From DYIU01 sp038326775 (GTDB taxonomy: Bacteria > Actinomycetota > Geothermincolia > Fen-727 > Anoxymicrobiaceae), in the NCBI GenBank assembly GCA_038326775.1, contig JBBQKJ010000001.1, positions 62,001 to 126,000 on the forward strand: DNA of 64,000 nt, in the 5' to 3' direction. Below the pieces are notes generated by a model. That model saw only the letters and a list, made by a program, of their open reading frames with translations, was not told where the DNA came from and ran no database searches. This document shows positions 16,336 through 25,140 of the stretch, piece after piece. A program made the position numbers and the translations under genes. How positions within the stretch are numbered: the stretch's first letter is position 1; every line of letters starts with the position of its first letter.

Positions 16336-16713
16336 ATGGCGGCCATCGCAGGATGCGCGGGCACCAGGAAGGTGAAGGAGGGCTCGCGGTGGGTCCAGAC
16401 GGAGGTGTACTTCGGCAGGAACATACCCGCGGGAGGCGCCGTCTCCGAGGAGCAGTTCGCCCGGTTCCTGGACGAAGTCATAACGCCTGAGTTCCCGCAG
16501 GGCCTCACCGTGTTCGACGCCTACGGCCAGATGCGCCACGAGGACGGTATGATCGAGAAGCAGCAGACGAAGGCCGTCCTGCTGGTCCACGAGAAGACCG
16601 GGGCTAACAGCGATGCCGTCGAGAGCATCATCTCCGAATACCGCGCGCGGTTCGGCAAGCCCCAGGTGATGCACACGACGCAGCCGCTGGAAGTTGAGTT
16701 CTTCGGCGACTGA
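16336..16713 (+). CDS. DUF3574-like lipoprotein
   Basis: 125 residues from ATG 16336. The mature part matches DUF3574 proteins: RWVQTEVYFGRNIPAGG, then ITPEFPQGLTVFDAYGQM, then EKQQTKAVLLVHE. A lipobox-like AIAGC places the lipidated cysteine only seven residues after the ATG, which is too short for a signal peptide. The in-frame codons upstream (from 16291) spell a hydrophobic stretch, LLAPVLILILLF, a proper h-region, but contain no ATG, GTG or TTG before the stop at 16272. The true start may be a rare codon, or a start was lost. The family is extracytoplasmic and of unknown function. Confidence 0.7.
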   Translation: MAAIAGCAGTRKVKEGSRWVQTEVYFGRNIPAGGAVSEEQFARFLDEVITPEFPQGLTVFDAYGQMRHEDGMIEKQQTKAVLLVHEKTGANSDAVESIISEYRARFGKPQVMHTTQPLEVEFFGD

Positions 16714-16977
16714 CGGGCCGGCGTGGCTGTTCGCGCCATATTCGCCATCGTGCGGCGCCTCGCGGGACCGATCTGGACCGGTAAGGACAGAGTCCCGATC
16801 CCGGGCATTTCCGCATTGTCTTTTTCTTCTCTTAGTAATACTCTTGAGCCGCCGGAGCGCATCGCCGTTCGCATGCGTCGAGCGATGCCGGCAGTCAATG
16901 CCCGGAAAGCTGGTGCGGGCGGCATATTTCGAGGATTGTGCGGCGCTGAGTCAACAGAGAACAGGCGGTGATGATTG

Positions 16978-18417
16978 ATGCGTTCAAAAGAGGAGTACCA
17001 CGAGAGCCTCAAGGCCATGAAGCCAAACGTCTACATGGGGGGCGAGGTGCTGGGAAGGGACGATATCCCGGGGCAGGACATCCTGGACCTCACTTTCGAC
17101 ATGGCCCGCGCCCCCGAGTTCCAGCACCTTACCACCACGAAGTCTCACCTGACCGGCGAGACCATCAACCGGTTTTGCCACATACACCAGAGCCCGGAAG
17201 ACCTCCTGGTCAAGCAGGAGATGACGCGCGCCTCCGCCAGGCTGGTTGGAGGCTGCATCGCTCGCTGCATGGGCATCGATTCTCTGAACGCTCTTTCAGT
17301 CATAACCCACATGTGTGACCAGGCGCACGGCACCGAGTACCACGACAGGTTCCTCGAGTTCATCAAGAATTTCCAGAAGAACGACCTTGTCGGGTGCTGC
17401 GCGCAGTCCGACGTCAAAGGCGACAGGAGCCGCAGGCCCGGGGAGCAGACCGACCCGGACCTCTACTTGAGGGTTATAGAAAAGAAGAAGGACGGCATCG
17501 TGGTGCGGGGGGCCAAGGCCCATAACTCGTTCGCGCCTCTCGCCGAGGAGATAATAGCCATCCCCACCCGTTTTCTCCGCCCGAACGAGAGCGACTGGGC
17601 GGTGGCGGTGGCTGTTCCGGGCGACCACCCGGGCGTCAAGCTGGTTTGCCGCGGCTCTCGCTATCGCGACAGGTTGCCCGAGGTCGCCGGGTTGCATTCG
17701 GGCAAGGGCGAGATAGAGTCACTGACGATCTTCGACGACGTCTTCGTGCCGTGGGAGCGGGTGTTCCTTTGTGGCGAGGCCGAGTTCGGCGGGCAGCTCG
17801 CCCTGCTTTTCTCGCTCTATCACCGTCATTCCTATACCGGGTGCAAGCCCGCGATGAGCGACGTCATCATGGGCACCGCCGCCCTGGTGGCCGAGTACAG
17901 CGGCATCGCGAAGGAAGACCACATCGGCTCCAAGCTCGCCGAGCTCATCAGCACGGCCGAGCTGGTCTACGGGTGCGGCATAGCCGCCGCCGTGAAGTCG
18001 ATCAAATCACCATCGGGAACCCAGATACCCGACGTCGTATACTGCAACGTGGCCAGGAAGCACGCCGGGGTCAACATCTACCACGAGTACGACCTGCTGA
18101 CCGAGATAGCGGGCGGCCTGCCGGCGACGCTGCCGTACGATACGGAGTTCGTTAGCCCCGAGGTCGGCGACCTGGTCAAGAAATACCTGATGCGCGTGGA
18201 TGATGTGAGCCCCGAGGATATGTACAAGCTGTACGCCTGGGTGAGCGACTACACCTGCTCCGGCATGGCGGGTGTCATGCAGTACGCCGGCGTGCACGGG
18301 GGAGGCTCTCCCATCATGGAGGACATAGCGATACTCCGGACGTATGACATGGAGCCCAAGAAGCAGCTGGCAAGATGGCTCGCGGGCATCGAGAAACCGC
18401 CGTACGAGATCACCTGA
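16978..18417 (+). CDS. abfD: 4-hydroxybutyryl-CoA dehydratase/vinylacetyl-CoA isomerase
   Basis: 479 residues from ATG 16978. It belongs to the 4-hydroxyphenylacetate 3-hydroxylase/AbfD flavoprotein family. The iron-sulfur ligands that define AbfD are present: Cys93 and Cys97 in GGCIARCMG, and His282 and Cys289 in HRHSYTGCKP, with the exact spacing of the Clostridium enzyme. FAD-contact motifs such as LTIFDDVFVPWERVF are also intact. The enzyme dehydrates 4-hydroxybutyryl-CoA to crotonyl-CoA by a ketyl radical mechanism and is oxygen sensitive. A CoA-transferase able to form 4-hydroxybutyryl-CoA lies at 7735-9627. The next gene is an amidohydrolase, 51 nt downstream. Confidence 0.88.
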   Translation: MRSKEEYHESLKAMKPNVYMGGEVLGRDDIPGQDILDLTFDMARAPEFQHLTTTKSHLTGETINRFCHIHQSPEDLLVKQEMTRASARLVGGCIARCMGIDSLNALSVITHMCDQAHGTEYHDRFLEFIKNFQKNDLVGCCAQSDVKGDRSRRPGEQTDPDLYLRVIEKKKDGIVVRGAKAHNSFAPLAEEIIAIPTRFLRPNESDWAVAVAVPGDHPGVKLVCRGSRYRDRLPEVAGLHSGKGEIESLTIFDDVFVPWERVFLCGEAEFGGQLALLFSLYHRHSYTGCKPAMSDVIMGTAALVAEYSGIAKEDHIGSKLAELISTAELVYGCGIAAAVKSIKSPSGTQIPDVVYCNVARKHAGVNIYHEYDLLTEIAGGLPATLPYDTEFVSPEVGDLVKKYLMRVDDVSPEDMYKLYAWVSDYTCSGMAGVMQYAGVHGGGSPIMEDIAILRTYDMEPKKQLARWLAGIEKPPYEIT

Positions 18418-18468
18418 ACCCGCGGGCAAAGCAGATCGAGGCCGAGATGTCGAGGGAGGTGGCGTTTG

Positions 18469-19401
18469 ATGATTATCGACGGTCACTGCCACTTGGTTGA
18501 CGAGGGATGGCACGACATGAGTTTTTTCATCGGCATGGCCAGGGTGGCCACGGCGCCGATGGGAAAGCTGACCGGGGTCTATCCCGACCCGGCCGAGTTG
18601 ATCAAGAACCTGATGCCGGTGCTCGCCGACCCGACCGGCGAGAAGCTGATCGGCAGCATGGACACCGCGGGTGTGGATAAAACGTGTGTCTTCACGCATG
18701 ACACCGGCATGCAGGCGGGAGAGCCGGATGTGCCGATCGAGGAGCAGAACCTGCTGGTAGGCAAGGCCGCGGCCCGGTTCCCGGATCGCCTGGTATCGTT
18801 CTTCAGCATCGACCCCCGCCGCGAGGGGGCTCTAGACCTGTTCAAGAGGGGCGTCGAGGACTGGGGGATGAAAGGGCTCAAGCTGCACCCCACTTCCGGG
18901 TTCTTCCCTCACGACGAGGCTTGCTACCCGTTCTACGAGAAGTGCATGGAATACGGCATACCGGTGCTGTTTCACACCGGAAACCAGCCCCTGCCGATGA
19001 AGGCTCGCTTTAGCCAGCCAATCCACGTCGACGACGTGGCGGCCGACTTTCCCGACCTGCCTATCATCATGGCGCACATCGGCCACCTTCTCTGGCACGA
19101 GGCCCTGTTTGTCGCGATCAGGAAGCCCAACGTCTACTTCGACTTCTCCGATTGGCAGGCGACGTTCAACGAACGCCCTGAAGAGTTCTACCGGATGCTG
19201 CGCCGGGTGATCGACGACCTGGGGCCGTGGAGGGTGTTCTTCGGAACCGACGGCCCGTATCTAACCGTCCTATGTCCGTTGGACAGGTGGGTCAACGCGA
19301 TCAGGGAGCCCGACCTGTCCAGCTGCCCTGAGGTAAGCTTCACCGACGAGGAAAAGCGCATCATCATGGGAGACGCTTTCGCGAGGCTTCTGGGAATATG
19401 A
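18469..19401 (+). CDS. amidohydrolase 2 (ACMSD-like) family metal hydrolase
   Basis: 310 residues from ATG 18469, eight nt after GGAGGT. The TIM-barrel amidohydrolase signature is present: IIDGHCHL at the start (His6, His8), GLKLHPTSGF, PVLFHTGNQP, IIMAHIGHL, and the late metal/catalytic aspartate in RVFFGTDGPY. Members of this family are metal-dependent decarboxylases or hydrolases of aromatic or hydroxy acids. The substrate is unknown. It follows abfD directly on the same strand and precedes the L,D-transpeptidase by 13 nt, though that neighbour looks functionally unrelated. Confidence 0.8.
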   Translation: MIIDGHCHLVDEGWHDMSFFIGMARVATAPMGKLTGVYPDPAELIKNLMPVLADPTGEKLIGSMDTAGVDKTCVFTHDTGMQAGEPDVPIEEQNLLVGKAAARFPDRLVSFFSIDPRREGALDLFKRGVEDWGMKGLKLHPTSGFFPHDEACYPFYEKCMEYGIPVLFHTGNQPLPMKARFSQPIHVDDVAADFPDLPIIMAHIGHLLWHEALFVAIRKPNVYFDFSDWQATFNERPEEFYRMLRRVIDDLGPWRVFFGTDGPYLTVLCPLDRWVNAIREPDLSSCPEVSFTDEEKRIIMGDAFARLLGI

Positions 19402-19414
19402 TCGTAAGACGGGT

Positions 19415-20488
19415 GTGAAAGAGGAACCGCAAGAGCCCGGCAAATCGGCAAGGCGGAGAAGATCCATAAGGGTCCCTCCACGCGCCCGGCTGGTGCTGGT
19501 CCTGATGGCATTCATCCTCATCGTGCTCTTGCTCATCGCGGCAGTGCTCGAGCTCGCAAACGTCGGGAAGGTTTTCAAGGGAGTGACGATAGCCGGCGAA
19601 CCGGTCGGTGGCATGACTAAGTCGCAGGCTGTCAAGGTCGCCGAGGCAAAGGTCAAGCCGCTTGACGAGGACCTCGTTCTCTACCAAGCCGACAAGGAGT
19701 TCAAGCTCGACCCCGAGTCGTACTCCTTGCGCCCCCAGCCGCAGGCGATGGCGTACGCCGCGTGGTTGAAGGGCAGGCAGGGTTTTCTGCCGGTCCGGTT
19801 GTTCAAGCGGTTGTTCGGCATCCCGGTGAAAGCTGATATCCCTTTGCTCTTCTCGTATAACGACACAAGGCTGAAGACATGCATCATGAGGGTTGCCCGG
19901 GCAGTCAATTGCGAGCCCACCAGCGTGCGGATAAGCCTGGCGTCCGGCAGCCTTGAGATAGTGGCGTCGCGCAACGGGGTGAGGGTCAAGGTCGACGAGA
20001 CCGCTCGTGATGTCGTGGGGGCGATTCCCGGCGCGGACCGGCGGGTCCCGATCGTCGTGGAGTACGTCCACCCGGAGCTCACCGAGAAGGACATCGGTAG
20101 GATAGTCGTCATAAGCCTGAGCAAGTTTCGCCTGTACCTGTATGACAGAGAGAAGTACATCGATGACTACCTGATAGCGGTCGGGATGCCGGCTTACCCC
20201 ACCCCAACCGGTAAGTTTCACGTCACTTACAAAGAGAAAAACCCGACCTGGCTTCCCACCTCCGAGTGGGCGAAGGACAAGCAAGGGATACCGCAGCCGC
20301 CCGGCAAGGACAACCCTCTGGGGGACTACTGGTTAGACCTGGGCGGCGGCATAGGTATCCACGGCACGCCGTTCGTCAAGTCGCTCGGCGAGCAGGCGTC
20401 CCACGGCTGCATAAGGATGGCCAACGAGAACGCCAAGGTGCTCTACGAGACTGTCAACGTCGGGGCGCCGGTCTTCATAATCCCTTAG
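19415..20488 (+). CDS. L,D-transpeptidase with peptidoglycan-binding domain
   Basis: 357 residues from GTG 19415. A basic N-terminus is followed by a single membrane anchor (about residues 26-46, LVLVLMAFILIVLLLIAAVLE is the core region). A region about 55-215 resembles the PG_binding_4/VanW-associated domain. The C-terminal YkuD catalytic domain (about 228-357) has GIGIHGTPF and SHGCIRM, with His316, His330, Cys332 and Arg334 as the expected active-site residues. It cross-links peptidoglycan stems outside the membrane through meso-diaminopimelate 3-3 bonds. Its stop codon lies inside the left arm of an inverted repeat. The ribosome site is weak. Confidence 0.88.
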   Translation: MKEEPQEPGKSARRRRSIRVPPRARLVLVLMAFILIVLLLIAAVLELANVGKVFKGVTIAGEPVGGMTKSQAVKVAEAKVKPLDEDLVLYQADKEFKLDPESYSLRPQPQAMAYAAWLKGRQGFLPVRLFKRLFGIPVKADIPLLFSYNDTRLKTCIMRVARAVNCEPTSVRISLASGSLEIVASRNGVRVKVDETARDVVGAIPGADRRVPIVVEYVHPELTEKDIGRIVVISLSKFRLYLYDREKYIDDYLIAVGMPAYPTPTGKFHVTYKEKNPTWLPTSEWAKDKQGIPQPPGKDNPLGDYWLDLGGGIGIHGTPFVKSLGEQASHGCIRMANENAKVLYETVNVGAPVFIIP

Positions 20489-20649
20489 TGCTCCCTTCCA
20501 TAAATACGGTTACGTACCGAAGAGCGTCCGTGCGCCGCGCCCGACAAGGCTCGCGACCGAGTCGTACTCGGAAGTACGGCGAAGGAGCGGAACGCCCTCG
20601 GAGTGGATGCAGGGGCTCGAACGCCACCGTATTTATAGAAGGGAGCACT
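20487..20649. repeat. 163-bp MITE-like element with 24-bp inverted repeats
   Basis: The left arm (20487-20510) and right arm (20626-20649) are inverted copies with one mismatch in 24; the arms start AGTGCTCCCTTC and end AAATACGGT. The interior is GC-rich, holds no gene, and has a small hairpin CCGAGT-CGT-ACTCGG. The left arm overlaps the TAG stop of the L,D-transpeptidase. Long near-perfect terminal inverted repeats without a coding core suggest a miniature non-autonomous element, or a large terminator-like RNA. Confidence 0.6.
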
Positions 20650-20951
20650 TAGCATCACCCCGGGAGCCGGATACCCGGCTTCAAGAGTCGTGAACAGACG
20701 GGGCTGCCAGCGTTTATTCCCCGTCATCCGGCCGCGCTGTTTTCACCCTGTGCCCTTTGAGTCCCAGCGTCAGGCGTAGTAGAGTTGAGATGCGCATTTC
20801 TCCCTCCTGTATTCTGGTCACGTTTACAGCAACCGGAAGATAGAGGGAGAATGACGTTATGACAAGGTTTGCGGGGGTTCAGCTACCCACAGATTCTTGT
20901 GAGGACCCATATAATAACCGTGTCGTCGTACCGGTCGAGAGGAGAGCGCGC
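20650..20951. other. intergenic region upstream of the TfoX/YjbR-like gene
   Basis: No gene is convincing here. A TATAAT at 20910-20915 may be the -10 box for the gene at 20952, without a good -35. An open frame extends that gene back to 20859 but its added residues are not protein-like. Confidence 0.4.
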
Positions 20952-21335
20952 ATGCCGAAGATGAGCCACGACCCGGAGGTCAAGGAAGTCCTCGACTCGA
21001 TGCTGCTCGACAACGTGGAGGTCGAGCCTGGAAAGGCGTTCGGGCTTCCGGCGTATTACATAAACGGCAAGATGTTCGCGGCCGTATACGAGGACGGGGC
21101 GACCATCAAGGTCCCGGAGGAGATGGTCGCCGAACTCCTGGAACGTGACGGCATATACGAGTTTCGCCCGATGGAAAAACACGTCATGAAGAACTGGGTG
21201 CTAATAAGGAGAGAGAGCCCCGAGGATTACCGGGAGGACAGTGGGCTCTTCCAGTTGGCGTTCGAACATGTTTACGTGCTCTCCATGCAGAAAAAGCCTG
21301 TAAAGAAAAAGAAGAAGCCGGCGACGGGCGGATAG
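20952..21335 (+). CDS. TfoX/MmcQ-YjbR-like small protein
   Basis: 127 residues from ATG 20952, behind GAGGAGAG. The pattern FGLPAYYINGKMFAAVYEDGATIKVPEE resembles the TfoX N-terminal/YjbR fold, in which a short beta-sheet carries the G-K-x-F-A motif. The middle has a W-V-L-I-R strand and the C-terminus a lysine-rich tail, which may contact nucleic acid. Its function is unknown. It precedes the flavoprotein at 21378 by 42 nt on the same strand and may be co-transcribed. Confidence 0.6.
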   Translation: MPKMSHDPEVKEVLDSMLLDNVEVEPGKAFGLPAYYINGKMFAAVYEDGATIKVPEEMVAELLERDGIYEFRPMEKHVMKNWVLIRRESPEDYREDSGLFQLAFEHVYVLSMQKKPVKKKKKPATGG

Positions 21336-21377
21336 CGGCGAGGTCCCTGTCCTGAGAAGAACGGGAGGTGCGAGGAA

Positions 21378-22454
21378 ATGGCCAGTAAGGAAGTGCTTGT
21401 CTACGGAGCGGGGATGTCCGGGCTGGTGGCGGCTTACAACCTGGCGGCGGAGGGGCACTCGGTGCTGGTCCGCGACCAGGAGCCGGGGTACGGTGGTTCC
21501 AGCGTGTTCAACCCCTCCCTGCACACCACGCCTCTCGACGTGCCCGCCACCTCCGAGTATATCGGCATCGACGTCACGCCCGCTTTCCGGCCGGTGAGCG
21601 CGCTGACAATCTACCTGCACGACCTCCCCGTGGAAGCCCCCGTTTTCATGGCGTACCACGTGGAGCGAAGCTCGCGCCCGGCGAGCCTCGACACCCTTCT
21701 CTACGAGAAGTGCCTCGGCGCCGACGTAAAGTTCGAGTTCGATTCGCCCCTGCGCTCCGACGACATACCGGGCCTTCCCCCGGGCACCATCATCGCCTGC
21801 GGGCTCAACCAGCCAGCCTACGACTACCTGGGCATCCCGTACACCGACTGGTACGCGTGGATGGCCTCGGGCGAGATGGAGTCCGACGACTACGCCTGGA
21901 TGTGGCTCGACGAGTGCATCAACGAGTACGGCTATATCTCGTTCGCCAACGGCATCTACTACAACCTCCTTTTCGCCTACGGCCAGGAGGTGCCCCCGGA
22001 AGCCCTCGAGCGGTACCGGGGGTTCATGCGGCGGGTGCGCGACATGGACAACGAGGGCTGGGAGTACGTGCACGGGGTGGCGCCGGTCACCTCGCCAGAT
22101 AACCCTCAGCTCTTCCGCGACGGGCTTATAATGTGCGGGACCATCTCCGGGGCCCTTGACCCGTTCATGGGCTTCGGTATCTCGGGGGCGCTGGTGTCCG
22201 GAAAGGTCGCCGCCATCGCGGTGACAGACAGGGAGAAAGCCGCCGAGGAGTTCGAGCGCTTCACCCGTAACTATGCGAAGGTGTTCCGGTTCAAGCACGA
22301 TTTCTGGTACGACCTGCGGGCGCGGGTGGACCTCCTGGAGGGCCTCGCCGGGGTCATCGGCCCTGAGCGCTCTGTGAGGATGCTTATCGAGGGCATCAAG
22401 CAGGGCAGGAAGAGCTCGGCTATTCCGGGCTTCGGCCCACTGGCCTGTCACTAG
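21378..22454 (+). CDS. Rossmann-fold FAD/NAD(P)-binding oxidoreductase, paralogue of 9809-10873
   Basis: 358 residues from ATG 21378, behind GGGAGGTGCGAGG. It has the dinucleotide fold LVYGAGMSGLVAAYNLAAEG and RDQEPGYGGSS. It is collinear with the protein at 9809-10873 throughout, including NPSLHTTPLD, TSEYIGID, TIIACGLNQ, MCGTISGALDP and a C-terminus GFGPLACH. No standard enzyme family is recognised. It is followed after 15 nt by the D-aminoacylase-like gene, likely in one operon. A flavin-dependent reductase or oxidase is inferred; partner and substrate are unknown. Confidence 0.7.
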   Translation: MASKEVLVYGAGMSGLVAAYNLAAEGHSVLVRDQEPGYGGSSVFNPSLHTTPLDVPATSEYIGIDVTPAFRPVSALTIYLHDLPVEAPVFMAYHVERSSRPASLDTLLYEKCLGADVKFEFDSPLRSDDIPGLPPGTIIACGLNQPAYDYLGIPYTDWYAWMASGEMESDDYAWMWLDECINEYGYISFANGIYYNLLFAYGQEVPPEALERYRGFMRRVRDMDNEGWEYVHGVAPVTSPDNPQLFRDGLIMCGTISGALDPFMGFGISGALVSGKVAAIAVTDREKAAEEFERFTRNYAKVFRFKHDFWYDLRARVDLLEGLAGVIGPERSVRMLIEGIKQGRKSSAIPGFGPLACH

Positions 22455-22469
22455 CAAGAAGGAGCGAGC

Positions 22470-24206
22470 ATGTTCGACATCATTCTCGAGAACGCCAGCG
22501 TGGTTGACGGCACCGGCAAACCGGCCTTCAACTCGGACGTCGGCATCAAGGGCGAGCGAATAAAGAAGATGGGCAACCTCGCGGACGCGGAAGCGGCGCG
22601 CAGGGTCGACGTCTCGGGCAGGACGGTCTGCCCCGGGTTCATCGACGTCCACTCGCACGCCGACCTGGCTTTCTTCCGTGGGGACCACGCGAAGCTGCTG
22701 GCGCCCCTGGTCGCCCAGGGCATCACCACGTTCATGGGTGGCAACTGCGGGATGTCGTTATCGCCCATAACAGAGCACCACAGGGACGGCCAGCAGATGT
22801 ACCTCGAGGTGTTCACGCAGATGGACTTCGACAAGGACGTCCGCTGGAGCGACATGGTCAGCTTCATGGAGCACATGGACTCCCAGGACATCGCGCTCAA
22901 CTGCGGGCTGCTCGCGCCGCACGGCGTCATGCGCATCTCCGCCTGCGGGATGGAGACCAGGCTCGCCGAGAAGGACGAAGTGGCCGAGATGGCGCGGTCT
23001 CTAGAGGAATGCATGGAGGCCGGCGCTTTCGGGCTCAGCACGGGGCTCCAGTATTTCCCGGGCAACCAGAGCGACACCGAAGAGCTGGTCGAGCTCGGTA
23101 AGACCGTCGCGAAGTACGACGGAATATTCACGAGCCACCTGCGGTCGTACACGGCGAGCACCCTGGGGAAGGCGATGGAGGAGGTGGCCGAGGTCTCGCG
23201 CAGGAACGGCATCCGGGGGCAGATATCGCACATCTTCTCCCTTCCGTGGTTCGGCCCGGTTCACAAGCCGGTTCTGAAGAGCCTCAAGTGGCTGATCAAC
23301 CACCCGGAGGTCTCCCGGTTCATCCCCGACTTCGCGGTCGAGATGGAGATGAAGAACATACTGAAGAGGCTCGACAACCTGAACACCGGCAGCGCGCGGG
23401 TGGGCATGGACTTCATGCCGACCACCGCCGGTTTCACCCACCTGATGGCGTTCTTCCCGTCCTGGGCGCTCACCGGGGGCCGGGAGGCGGTGCTCGAGCG
23501 CGTCGCGGACCCGGCAGTGCGCAAGGAGATACTGGCCGACATCGAGAACGGCAAGCCCACCTGGCCCCACCGGGGCAGGAACGACTGGTCCTTGAACATC
23601 ATGAGGCAGATGGGGTGGGACGCGGTGACCATCATGGCGGTGCACAGCGAGAAGAACAAGCACCTCGAGGGCCGGAGGTTTACCGAGATAGGGGAGGAGC
23701 GCCGAAAGCACCCGTTCGACGTCATGTGCGACCTGCTGCTGGAGGAAGAGGGCAGGGTGCTGGTGTTCGAGTCGATGTCCGAGCCCGACGACATCTTCAC
23801 CGAGACGTATACGTTCCCGGCCATACGGCACCCCGATACGATGGTCGTCACCGATACCATCCTCATGGGAATCGGTAAGCCCTCGTACCTGTTCTACGGC
23901 TGTTATCCGAAGTTCATCAACAGGTACGTCTTTAAGAAAGGTCTGATCGCCCTCCCGGACGCGATAAGACGCTGCACGTCGCTGCCCGCCGAGTGGTTCG
24001 GCATCAAGGACAGGGGCCAGGTGCGCGAGGGGTACTACGCGGACCTGCTGGTCATGGACGCGCCCAACTTCAAGACTGAGGCGGTGTTCCGCGACCCCGA
24101 ACGTTACCCGGAAGGCCTGGAGATGGTGATGATAAACGGCCGGGTCGTCATCGACGACGGGGAGATACTGCCCGGGGCGCTCCCCGGCAAGATGCTACGC
24201 AAATAA
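22470..24206 (+). CDS. N-acyl-D-amino-acid deacylase-family amidohydrolase
   Basis: 578 residues from ATG 22470, with AAGGAG six nt upstream. The N-terminal strand domain and the metal motif PGFIDVHSHADL are typical of D-aminoacylases. Further family landmarks are TTFMGGNCGMS, FGLSTGLQYFPG, FTSHLRSY, and the closing GQVREGYYADLLVMD. It is longer than most aminoacylases (about 480-530) because of an insertion near residues 260-330. It would hydrolyse an N-acyl or related C-N bond in the cytoplasm using zinc. Gene order suggests work with the preceding flavoprotein. Its stop lies in a strong hairpin shared with the convergent gene. Confidence 0.8.
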   Translation: MFDIILENASVVDGTGKPAFNSDVGIKGERIKKMGNLADAEAARRVDVSGRTVCPGFIDVHSHADLAFFRGDHAKLLAPLVAQGITTFMGGNCGMSLSPITEHHRDGQQMYLEVFTQMDFDKDVRWSDMVSFMEHMDSQDIALNCGLLAPHGVMRISACGMETRLAEKDEVAEMARSLEECMEAGAFGLSTGLQYFPGNQSDTEELVELGKTVAKYDGIFTSHLRSYTASTLGKAMEEVAEVSRRNGIRGQISHIFSLPWFGPVHKPVLKSLKWLINHPEVSRFIPDFAVEMEMKNILKRLDNLNTGSARVGMDFMPTTAGFTHLMAFFPSWALTGGREAVLERVADPAVRKEILADIENGKPTWPHRGRNDWSLNIMRQMGWDAVTIMAVHSEKNKHLEGRRFTEIGEERRKHPFDVMCDLLLEEEGRVLVFESMSEPDDIFTETYTFPAIRHPDTMVVTDTILMGIGKPSYLFYGCYPKFINRYVFKKGLIALPDAIRRCTSLPAEWFGIKDRGQVREGYYADLLVMDAPNFKTEAVFRDPERYPEGLEMVMINGRVVIDDGEILPGALPGKMLRK

Positions 24207-24235
24207 TAATCGGGGTCAGACCCCGATTATTATTT
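24201..24235. terminator. bidirectional terminator with GGGGTCAGACCCC core
   Basis: A perfect 16-bp inverted repeat (24201-24216 and 24220-24235) with a 3-nt loop, GC-rich at the tip and A/T at the ends, so it terminates both convergent genes. Both stop codons lie inside it. Its core GGGGTCAG is shared with other repeats in the window. Confidence 0.85.
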
Positions 24236-24739
24236 GGAGGATTCGGTTTTGGCCTGGTCCTGCTTTATCGGGGCGAAGTACTCGACCTTGTGCGCCGGAC
24301 GGCGGGAGATGACGGTCCATGAAGTGACCGAGGCTCCCAGCGCCACGCAGGCCACGCAGAGGAGCAAGCCCGTCACGATGTTTAACCCACCCAGTATAAT
24401 GACCAGGGCCAGGGCACCGGTCGTAACTGACGAGACGGCGGTTGAGACCCTGGCCACCATCTTCGTCTTCCGGTGGGGGTCGGTCTCTTCGTCAAGCCAG
24501 ATGACCGGGCCGGGCGCGTCGATCCTGGCGCACTCCTCGCAGACTTCTTCCTGGATTTCGACCGGTATGGGTTGCCCGCAGCGAATGCAAGCTTTCAATT
24601 TATCGGGTGGGAGCAGGAGGCCGTCGCCACCCACCGGTCTCTGGATGGAGCCGCACTTGTCGCAGATGCGTCCGTAAGGGCCCAGGCCGTGCCCGCAGAC
24701 GATGCACGTCCTGTCGACGGTTCCGCGTACTCTTGGCAT
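24230..24739 (-). CDS. zinc-ribbon membrane protein, function unknown
   Basis: 169 residues, ATG at 24739 behind GGAGGAG. The N-terminal half has three Cys pairs of zinc-ribbon type (CIVCGHGL, CDKCGSIQ, CIRCGQPI with CEEC). Two adjacent hydrophobic segments (about residues 100-143) form a membrane hairpin. The C-terminus is short and polar. Such zinc-ribbon/two-helix proteins are common in actinobacteria and archaea and have no defined role. It converges with the amidohydrolase gene. Confidence 0.65.
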   Translation of the reverse strand: MPRVRGTVDRTCIVCGHGLGPYGRICDKCGSIQRPVGGDGLLLPPDKLKACIRCGQPIPVEIQEEVCEECARIDAPGPVIWLDEETDPHRKTKMVARVSTAVSSVTTGALALVIILGGLNIVTGLLLCVACVALGASVTSWTVISRRPAHKVEYFAPIKQDQAKTESSK

Positions 24740-25140
24740 TCGCTGCTCCTCCAGCTAAAACATCACCGATACTCTATCGCAAACCATGAAATCGCGCTTG
24801 ACACAACCCGGTCATTCTCACCCGGCGGCGCCCCGGGCCCGAGGGCCGGTCGCGTGTTCTCTCACTGATCAATGATACACCAAGTCCGGCCTCCAGCCGC
24901 CGCCTTTTCGGCTGCCGATCCCGGGTCTGAGGGATTCTGCGCAAAGCCCGGGAAGGAGAAGGCAAATGCTTCGGCCTGGTGGTAGCAATGGCCGAGTCGG
25001 AACCGCGCGTGACGGAAGTCGGGGAGATGATGCCTCGCCTTCCGCCCCGGCGGAGAATCCCCCATGTGCTCTCATTTTCATGTCATACCCCCGGTTCATA
25101 ATTGGCATGCAGCTTGTATTGCTAACGAGGGAGGGGCGCA
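24740..25140. other. intergenic region, nothing recognised
   Basis: About 400 nt between the divergently arranged zinc-ribbon gene and the nuclease gene. Short open frames here have no protein-like composition. Both promoters should lie here, but no convincing -35/-10 pair is visible. Confidence 0.5.

Noticed and set aside
16723..16971. 82-codon frame between the DUF3574 gene and abfD
   Set aside because: No ribosome site, no homology pattern and atypical composition; treated as a 264-nt intergenic region.
20487..20649. Inverted repeat as a CRISPR unit or tRNA
   Set aside because: There is only one pair of arms, no direct repeat series, and no cloverleaf can be drawn.
21201..22688. 495-codon minus-strand frame across the flavoprotein and amidohydrolase starts
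   Set aside because: It is the antisense image of two well-supported plus-strand genes and shows no recognisable motif.
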